This document shows, in pieces, positions 55,853-64,000 of a DNA stretch of 64,000 nt (positions are counted from its first letter, which is position 1; each line of letters begins with the position of its first letter). Under the pieces are notes generated by a model. That model was not told the DNA's origin and ran no database searches. It worked only from the letters and a program-made list of their open reading frames with translations. Origin of the DNA: Homarus americanus. Its lineage: Eukaryota > Arthropoda > Malacostraca > Decapoda > Nephropidae. Location of the stretch: contig NW_024737068.1 in the NCBI RefSeq assembly GCF_018991925.1, positions 10,203,111 through 10,267,110 of the forward strand. Reading direction: 5' to 3'. The translations under genes were made by a program, and so were the position numbers.

Positions 55853-56945
55853 GTAGTACCCCGATTTACGCGGTCAATTGAACCCACAGGGTACCGCGGA
55901 AAGTGAAATCCGCGTAAATGGAACAACAGAACATATGGGATTAATTCCAATAGAGACTGGCCCGACCCCCAAACTCCACTTTTTCCGACACAATACCTAT
56001 GTTGTAGTAAAAATAACATCTAAATTTTATGATGGTATGCTCACACAATTAATATTTAAGAGAAATACAGTCGCCAGGTTAATGTCCATTCAAATAATAG
56101 ACTCAAATCCCCCCCCCTCTTCCCAGCTCACTGGCCCCTACCTCTCTGAGAAATGATTGGGTGAAACACTAGATTTTAACGTTTAGTAATAAATAATACC
56201 TCAGACTAAAGTTAGGATAATATAATTGACATTTCTGGATTCCTTGCAGGTCAGGGAATATTTTGAATGTAAACTTCATATATTTTGCACAAAAGATAAA
56301 ATACTTGCTTTGTGTAAACCAAATTATTACATTAGATCTAAAATTTGTATGTCTAATGCAAAATCTATGATGTTTATATTCAAAATGATCATCAAATTGT
56401 AAGAATTCCAGCAATGTAAATTATATTCTGGCCGAGTAATTTGTATGAATTTTATGAGCTAAAACAAATATCTACAGTTAATAAAAAAAAATATATTCTT
56501 CACACGTGACCAGATGGTGGGTCGGTCCCTCCCTTCCCCCCACCCCCTACCAACCCTCCCTACCAGATAAATGTGTGGGAAAACCAGAATATTTACCTTT
56601 TTAGTAATAAATAATACTTCAGACTAAAGTTAGGATAATATAATTGACATTGCTGGATTCCTTGTAAGACCAGGAATATTTTGAATATAAATGTCATATA
56701 TTTTGCACAAAAGATAACATATTTACTCAGAGTAAACATTATATCTAAAATTTGTATGTCTAATGCAAAATCTATGATGTTTATATTCAAAATGATCATC
56801 AAATTGTAAGAACTCCAGCAATGTAAATAACATTCTGGCCGGGTAATTTGTATGAATTTTATGAGCTAAATAAAAATATACTACTTGGCGTATATGGGTA
56901 GATGAACATGAGTGAAAAGTTAGCGTATATGTCGCGTAAGTGAAA
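55853..56945. mobile_element. Tigger/pogo-like non-autonomous element with internal duplication
   Basis: The left end CAGTAGTACCCCGATTTACG, with an inverted TTTACGCGG/CCGCGTAAA pair just inside (55866 and 55908), resembles Tigger/pogo ends. The right side has related CGCGTAAGTGAAAC and GCGTATATGGGTAG words but no clean mirrored terminus. No transposase is inside. The interior is a ~418-bp tandem duplication (56185 and 56603). Confidence 0.55.
56185..56875. repeat. 418-bp tandem duplication
   Basis: AGTAATAAATAATAC, AGACTAAAGTTAGGATAATA, TAATGCAAAATCTATGATGT and CATCAAATTGTAAGAA occur twice in the same order, offset by ~418 bp, with small deletions in the second copy. Confidence 0.9.
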
Positions 56946-56954
56946 CTATAAATA

Positions 56955-57526
<572 letters not shown>

Positions 57527-57529
57527 AAA

Positions 57530-58915
57530 ATGACACAGGTAAAAGAGAAACAATGGAGCACCTCAGCCTTCGTCTTGAATAAAGACGAAATCTAAGGTAC
57601 TCTATTGTTTCCCTTTTCCCTGTTTGACTTTAACAAGATTTATCTTATCCAGGGCTGAGCCCTGCATTGAGGAAGAGGGGCGGAACATGAACATTTCTTC
57701 TAAATGTTAATACTAATATAAATCCTTTGTCATTATTATTGTTAATAAATGTCATTAGCACAGTGTATTTGATGTTTCCTATACACCCCATATAGGTTTC
57801 ATGACATTCCTACAAAGCATGCCATGTGCTGTACAGTAACTCCGAAACTATTGAGAATTGACAATTTGGACATTTAGTAATTTATCTTTATTTATGGCTA
57901 AGGAATTCACCACCGAATTTATGAAAGGTATTTCCGGAACACCTTGTATATAGTTAAACATTACTTTTGGTTCAGGCAGGACATAGATTTTGGTAGGTTG
58001 ACCCGCAGAAAAATACCTAAATGGTAATGCGGCCCATGAGTGAGGAAAGGTTGCCCATACCTGATTTAGAGGACGCTTCCGAGACCAACATCTTAAACGA
58101 TTATACTGTACTAAGCAGGGAAGGATTCCACTGAGATCTAACCACACTGCTCTGCCTTGACCAAAAGTCTAACCCCTCGCCAATATACTGACGAGTGAAG
58201 GCGAGCCTTGCAGCACGGTGTTGATCGGTGAGGCTCTCCTTGCTTGTAGGAACCCTGTGAAATTTAGTTATTTGGTATTTTCATACAAAGAGATAAATTA
58301 TTAACAATAAGAGAGTAACAGACTAGTGAAGTTCTGGATGTAAATGAGAATAGGTTTTGTGATGCACATTTGTAACAGCTTATGTATTTATTCCTTTGCA
58401 GTAATTATATTATTCAAAATATGTCTTGGTTGTCTGTGTTTGCCTTATGATTTGAAACTGACACAAGCGTAAAAAACTGCCATTCAGCATTAACGCTATC
58501 ACAGATGTGCGTAAGTTATTCAATACCCATGCTGCACTGAGAATTTTTTTTTACTGTAATGTAAAAAATATAATATGCATATTTACACTGCGCAAATATA
58601 TAAATGGTTAACCGATTGTTCATTACCTTGCTCTACCTATGGTGGATTCCCGCCTCATGCAGCCGTCTCCGCGCAGTTTCATTGGACATATAGAGCTGTA
58701 GTTCGTATCTGATAGCAACAGCATTCGTAAAGGGATTTTCTTCCGTTGACTGCCGAATGCGCTCGTCTTCCTAGGGAGTAGTGACTCTGGAACGGGGTCT
58801 CCTGGCTGAAGGGAAGGGTAAACCGCTTATACTGGCATAAATTTCATATTATAATTACAAAAAAATCAATCAACATTAGGACTATGTATACTTAGAGCAT
58901 TTCTGCACTAATACA
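57530..58915. other. unassigned DNA
   Basis: The 57848-58147 frame on minus shows no known domain. TTCCGGAACACCTTGTATAT at 57928 resembles ends of some DNA transposons but has no partner. AAGATTTATCTTATCC at 57640 matches 32449 inverted. Confidence 0.4.
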
Positions 58916-58917
58916 TA

Positions 58918-59084
58918 TGCAGGTCTGTCAAGTTTCTCATCTCTTCCCATCTCTGTATCCACATGGAAACAGTTCTAGGCGAGACACCTAACTGGTGAGC
59001 GATGACCCTTATACTGCTGCCGTTGTCTTGCAGGGCGATAATCTGACCCTGTCAGATTAACCGAGTCCGCTGCCTATCCAGGTG
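58918..59084 (-). pseudogene. Tc1/mariner-type transposase HTH fragment
   Basis: On minus: QIIALQDNGSSIRVIAHQLG and VSPRTVSMWIQRWEEMRNL, a helix-turn-helix as at the N-terminus of Tc1/mariner or related transposases. A TGA lies just upstream (after RTRLI). No catalytic domain follows, so about 50 codons remain. Confidence 0.65.
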
Positions 59085-60230
59085 GACGTCAGGAAACAAT
59101 ACCTCCGATTATTGTTATTAAGTATATGTCCTGAATGTGGTAGAGTCACTAGCCAAATGTCAATGTTTCCTGTAATTGAGAGCGAGAGATATCGACTTCA
59201 GTGAACATTTATTGTACTTACGTTGACAAAATTGTAGATAATGCTAGCCTTTTTAATGCGTGTGGTGCGATTATGTTTTGCCTTAGGTTTTGTAATGGTC
59301 AAAGTGTTAACTTGTCAAGTCAGAGCTCTAATGATTGAATCATACAGATATCGAATGTGATATTAGCTGATAAGATAACAGATATCTTCATTAGGTCGAA
59401 TGGAGGTGAGCGTAGAAATATCCAGTGGAATATCTTCCAGCGTCAACAATAGCAACTTAATTAAAATTAAAACTTAATGTCTCCTAGTCTTGGGCAAAAT
59501 CCAGTCGGCCCTGCCGATTTTATATTGTTTACCCATTTCAGCACTTTAACATATGTTGACTTGTGACTATCGTGCATAACCTCTGGTCCATACCAGCATA
59601 TCATTGAATCCCTACAAGGATAACGTAGCATACATGTTCTTTTAACGTTTCTCCCCCATTGCCACAACACACATGCCGTAGGGTGGCCAAAGCTAACAAG
59701 AGCAAATGTGCAAACATTACTTCGAATAGGATGCAATAACGTGTTTTTGGTTTATTACAACCTAAACTAGTATATCATATCGACATACTGAGGGTTCCTT
59801 ACTACACGCTATCGTCCAGTACACAGAATATATAAACCACTGAAGCTGTGTTTCGTGTTGTTGTAAGCTGCAATAATAAAAACATCTTTCAAAATATAGA
59901 ACTGCATAGCAATTATAGTTGTGTGTTATTTTATATGTGCTTGGCAATTTCGGATTGCTGTATTGTTACACTACATTAATATTACATTGCTTATAGCCGT
60001 AATCAAATGCATGTGCTACTCATTGTGTGAGAAAGGTCAACCCATCGGAAAAGAAAAATATACTGTGTGCCCCTTCGGGCTGGTGACAGTTCCTCACATT
60101 CCTACGGGGGGAAGGAAGGACCTGGAGGAAAAGAGCACGGCTGATGGCCGTGAGTGTAGGGTGAATATATAATTAACCACACCAGTAACAGGAGCAGACT
60201 TACTAGTTTCCGATACCACATTCTTCTCTT
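59085..60230. other. unassigned DNA
   Basis: An 89-codon minus frame at 59467-59736 has no recognised similarity. Confidence 0.4.
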
Positions 60231-60448
60231 TATAAGAATGAGCCAAGGTGGATGACCAGAAAACTTAAACATGACAAAGGAATAAAGAAAGGAATTTATA
60301 AGAAATTAAAGGAAGGGGAGGAGCAGCTCAGAAATAGGTATAATGAACTGTCTAGGAATGCTAAGAAAAATTTAAGGAAGGCAAAGAGGGACTACGAAAT
60401 CAGGATAGCAAGAGAATCCAAGGCGAATCCTAAGGGATTTTTCCAGGT

Positions 60449-61216
60449 TGTTACGACCGTGTCGTATTTTTTCTATTTTTTTTATATATAACATGCTCCC
60501 ATGTTCCATATTATTCCTGTAATGATGTGTTAAATTTACTATTATATATTCTAGTCACCTTACCCTGTGCTGGTAAGGTTTTAACTGTCATTATTTGTTC
60601 AAGCCCATCTTATTTCTTTATTTTGTATTGTAACCAGCATTCTTTGTTCTCTAACGACCATCTGCATCGTTAAACGACCCACCGGCGGGTCGCGTGGCGG
60701 GAGCCGACCTTATATATAGGACCCACCAACTGACTTGAGTCAGTTCAGTCCTCTTGTCATACAGTACACATCCTTTGAGTGTCACTTGTTACTTAAACTT
60801 AATTTATTTGTGTTGTTCCTGTCGCCACCAATGTGGTATATCTATGTGAGTACCTATTTATGTCTCTGTTTGTGTCCATCAGTATTTGCTTAGTTGTATT
60901 CAAGTAATTCAGTGTTGTTTCACGTTAGTTAATTTCAGTGATAGTTTTTATATGTTTATGCAGTGTTAACGTAATCCAATGCTTTATTTTTATTCTTTTG
61001 ATGTTTCGATGTTTTGTATCACTTGTGTCTTAAAAGTTTCGATGGTGAATCAATTTGTTGTGACAGCCTACGAGGCTCTTTATTGTGTTAATATTTAATC
61101 AATTAAATTCTTAAAGGTTTACTTTATTTATTTTTATTCTCTTTTAATTTACTTCACTTTTTGTTTGGTTACGCCTAGAACCTGGATATTTAAGTAAATT
61201 AAGAGACGGCGTAACA
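60449..61216 (+). mobile_element. solo LTR with AGGT duplication
   Basis: 768 bp starting TGTTACGACCGTG and ending GACGGCGTAACA, giving 7-bp inverted ends TGTTACG/CGTAACA. AGGT flanks both sides (60445-60448 and 61217-61220). Cutting at the duplication restores the CR1 reading frame across the site. A 4-bp duplication fits Ty3/gypsy. Orientation is inferred from the TATA box and the downstream T-rich region. Confidence 0.9.
60711..60718 (+). promoter_or_regulatory. TATA box of the solo LTR
   Basis: TATATATA follows a GC-rich block (ACCGGCGGGTCGCGTGGCGG) and precedes a probable transcript start about 30 bp downstream. This is the usual U3 promoter layout. Confidence 0.45.
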
Positions 61217-62460
61217 AGGTATATAGGACAAAGGTCAAGGACAAAGTTGGACCTTTAAAGTCAGGGAGGGGGGAAGTGATCGATGACTGAGGAAATAAGC
61301 AAAGCATTAAACAGCAACTTTTTATCAGTTTTCACAGAAGAAATTCACGAGGAAATTCCAGAGGTGGAACTGATATTTTGGGGAAATGAAGAAGAGAAAT
61401 TAAAGAATATCACTATCAGAAAAGAGGATGTTCTTAAGAAGATAAATAAATTAAAGTAGACAAAATCCCCAGGGCCGGATGAGATTTTCCCTCGAGTTTT
61501 GAAAGAGTGTAAAGAACAGATTAGCGGACCCATCGTAAATTTATTTACAAAATCATTCGACACGGAAGTTGTGCCAGGCTTGTGGAAACAGGCAAATGTA
61601 GTACCCATATTCAAAAAGGGAGACAGAGCATCAGCGTCAAATTACCGGCCGATTAGTTTGACGTCAGTCGTGGAGAAATTTCTTGAATCAATTATAGCAA
61701 ATAGCATCCTATCGCATTTAGGGAAAATCTTGTCAAACAAATCTGCTGACGTTTTCTAGGAAAGTCTTCGAGGTAGTAGATAATGACGAAAATTACGATG
61801 TTATTTACTTAGACTTTAGCAAAGCGTTTGACAGAGTACCGCATCCGAGGGTTCTGAGAAAAGTTAAGGCTCATGGTATCGAGGGGAAAGTTTTAAATTG
61901 GATAAAATCATGGCTCACCGATAGAACACAGAGGGTCAGCATAGATGGTGTTAAATCTGAATGGGGTTGTGTAACCAGTGGGGTTCCCCAGGGGTCAGTA
62001 CTAGGCCCACTCTTGTTCATAAACTACATAAACGATCTAGATACTGGGATCAACAGTGCCATAAGCAGCTTTGAGGATGACACCAAAATAGGGCAGCAGA
62101 TTAATTCAGGGCAGGATGCAACAGCACTACAGAAGGATTTAAATAAACTGCAGGAGTGGTCAGAGAAATGGCAAAGGAAATTCAACACCAGCAAGTGCAG
62201 CGTACTGAATATTGGAAGAACAAATACTGTCAATGTATACAGCCTTAACAACATTAACCTAGAGAAGTCGACTTGTGAAAGAGACCTAGGGGTACTTGTA
62301 AGCCCGGACCTACGGCCTAGAAAACAGTGCGTTAATGTTCGAAATATGGCAAACAGAGTATTAGGTTTTATATCTAGAAGTGTAAGTAATAACAGTACAG
62401 AGGTCTTATTGCAACTATATCATGCGGTAGTCAGGCCGCACCTCGATTATGCGGTTCAGT

Positions 62461-63176
62461 GTAGATCGGGGGTGGTAATGGACTTTTTGAGATTTGGTAA
62501 CTTTTTGGGAACCATGTATGGTTGTTGTCGTTATCTGGGGGGAGTCTTAGAAGGAGTTCTTGCTCTGATCGTTCTATCTTTTGCCACTGATTCTGCTAGC
62601 CAGGGTGTGCAGCTGCTGGTTGATGGGTTTCATTCTCAGGTCTCTATGTATCTCGGCTGTGGTTCTGGTGAAGGGGTATCTTTCACCTGTGACGAATCTT
62701 AGGGCTTCATTTTGGACCACCTGTAATTTTAATATTTGAGTGGTGCTCATAGTATGAAGAGGTATTGCTGGGTAAGTTAATATCGGTGTGATAAATGATG
62801 TCACCAGGCGGAGTTTTATTTTCTCAGGAAGCGCTTTAAAGCGGTATACTATTCTCAGCTCTCTTCTTGCTTTTTCTTTCCTGCTGTGGACATGGTGGGA
62901 GTAACCTGTCGTGGATATATGTAGGCCCAGGAGGGTGCCTCTGCTTTTGTATTCTATCTGGGCATTATTGGTTGCTAATGGATGGGTTTTCCTTCTGCAT
63001 AAGGATATCACTGTGAATTTTGGGAGACTGGTTTGGATTTTTCTTTGTTTTTCGTACATATTTACCCTTTCTAATTCCCGCCTGGTGTTGTCGGCCTGTA
63101 ACGCTCGCGATTTTCCTTGGTGTGTTGTTATTTGAGTGATGTCATCTGCATACATAATATCTTCGTTACCTACTCT
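62461..63176 (-). mobile_element. jockey-like LINE, internal fragment (second copy)
   Basis: Nearly the same sequence as 42051-42762 in the other copy, both minus: EDIMYADDITQITTHQGKSR, PLATNNAQIEYKSRGTLLGL, FKALPEKIKLRLVTSFITPI, LQVVQNEALRFVTGERYPF. It lacks the upstream reverse transcriptase and the last ~280 bp of 3' sequence and tail found in the first copy, so it was truncated on both sides after insertion. In this copy YADD is in one frame with the tail, unlike the first copy. Confidence 0.88.
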
Positions 63177-64000
63177 CCCATCCCTTTTGCCACTTTCTTC
63201 TCCTACCCTCCTCACCCCCCCCCCCAACTAGCCCATCAACCTCCTTTCACACTGGCCCCAGGTCCCCCACTCCACGTCACGATTCAATGCTTGGGACGCA
63301 TTCGGTTAGTGAATCTACCACATTAAGGACACTATACTTAATAACAATAATGTAGAGGAACTATATTATGCATATTTGAGGGTCCATATCTGGGTAAAAC
63401 ACCCTATAAGCAGGGGGAGTGATTTCTTCGGATACAGGTTTATACTCCCGTGGTTCACGACTCTCAGAGACTAGGATTGACAATATTGACTGTTTAGCAT
63501 GTGGAAGTATGAGATGGTGTACAAGTATTGATGCTGTTATCTGCACTTTTCCTGCATCTGGTGGGAAGCAAAGATTAAGTCAGTGGTACCACGTGATGAT
63601 CTAAATAAACTTCCCAGCTATGGACAGTAGCGAGATCCCGCGGTATTGAATGCTACCTTGTAAATATCCCGACAACTCCAGCTCGGTAGACTGCATACTA
63701 TAGTTGCACCGAACGAAGAAATGTTAATGTGAATACTGACTGTTTCCTCCCAAACGCATGACGTAACTAAATGACTTCACCATTTCTACCAGTTTTAGTC
63801 TTGGTGCTTTTAAGATGTCACCTGATGTCAAATGACCTGAGCACATGGCACGTGAATATTAAACTTGTCAATTTGCCTTCCTAGCAAGATCTACAAATGC
63901 ACAATTTTTCAAGAATACGAATGAAAATGCAGGGATAAGAAGAAATATCTGAATACCGATGAATAACATTTAACTATTAAATTAATAAGAACTTTTTAAT
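63177..64000. other. unassigned DNA
   Basis: A pyrimidine-rich stretch with a C9 run (63219) follows the jockey fragment. The segment 63420-63490 resembles 53737-53805 inverted (GTGAACCAC, GTATAAACC, GTATCCGAAG words). No gene is seen to the end. Confidence 0.45.

Larger units (their letters stand above)
60235..62457 (+). mobile_element. CR1-like LINE, interrupted by a solo LTR
   Basis: The linker and start of the reverse transcriptase lie at 60235-60448, the solo LTR at 60449-61216, and the rest of the enzyme at 61221-62457. The end stops within LDYAVQ, where a jockey-like LINE begins on the opposite strand. Confidence 0.88.
60240..62457 (+). pseudogene. CR1-like reverse transcriptase
   Basis: WMTRKLKHDKGIKKGIYKKL, LRKAKRDYEIRIARESKANP and KGFFQV, then after the LTR YRTKVKDKVGPLKSGRG, EEISKALNSNFLSVFTEEI, a TAG at 61457-61459, SPGPDEIFPRVLKECKEQ, ANVVPIFKKGDRASASNYRP and ISLTSVVEKFLESI. 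A deletion after SHLGKIL removes the next block. Then, in another frame, come VIYLDFSKAFDRVPH, SGVPQGSVLGPLLFINYIND and ISSFEDDTKIGQQ. Motif C has Glu where the family has Ala (FEDD instead of FADD). The YAVQ end meets the jockey copy. Confidence 0.88.

Overview
The window looks like a stretch of repeat-rich arthropod nuclear DNA, most likely from a decapod crustacean. The reasons are the mixture of retroelements (CR1-like LINEs ending in AGAACATAAGAACATAAG-type tails, jockey-like LINEs, DIRS, Penelope, Ty3/gypsy with an envelope gene), degenerate TTAGG-type repeats (the arthropod telomere motif), and very abundant AT and AAT microsatellites and minisatellites. I found no convincing host gene, no tRNA or rRNA gene and no CRISPR array. 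Nearly everything recognisable is transposable-element or tandem-repeat sequence, and most of it is broken.

Layout. 1-7.9 kb: unrecognised AT-rich DNA with minisatellites (18-, 36- and 29-bp units) and AT microsatellites. 8-12.7 kb: a candidate 705-bp non-autonomous DNA element with a GGGTC duplication, a Tigger/pogo fragment fused in frame to a jockey-like reverse transcriptase tail, and an L2/CR1-like LINE on the minus strand. 12.7-16.8 kb: a degenerate TTAGG field, a 1.6-kb GGT-rich array and small repeats. 17.0-19.8 kb: a MULE with FLYWCH domain, tandem-repeat TIRs and an exact 9-bp target duplication, itself carrying a CR1 insertion. 20-24 kb: an LTR remnant split by a solo LTR, a DIRS element with reverse transcriptase, RNase H and tyrosine recombinase, and a gypsy 3' end. 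24.05-26.5 kb: a TIR transposon with an uninterrupted 611-codon transposase-like frame, the best-preserved gene here. 26.5-30.3 kb: a Penelope-like element split by a CR1 LINE that is itself split by a piggyBac at TTAA, followed by a mosaic AT array. 30.5-40 kb: several minisatellites, a gypsy protease fragment, a solo LTR inside a tiny CR1 tail, and a 2.1-kb satellite of 16-bp units. 40.2-48.6 kb: a minus-strand gypsy with an F-type envelope gene, interrupted by a jockey-like LINE with a target duplication and by a nearly complete CR1 LINE inside integrase. 48.6-54 kb: simple repeats, minisatellites, a Helitron fragment and another LINE fragment. 54.3-57.5 kb: CR1 plus Penelope (with a hammerhead-like motif) and a Tigger-like non-autonomous element between AT arrays. 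58.9-64 kb: a Tc1-like HTH relic, and a CR1 LINE holding a perfect solo LTR and abutting a second jockey-like copy.

The genes do not form a pathway. The window is a fossil record of nested insertions, and the order of events can be read from target duplications and interrupted frames. The items most worth a second look are the 611-codon TIR transposon, the tandem-repeat-TIR MULE, the in-frame Tigger-LINE chimera, the intron-like insert in the DIRS recombinase, and the hammerhead-like motif in the Penelope element.
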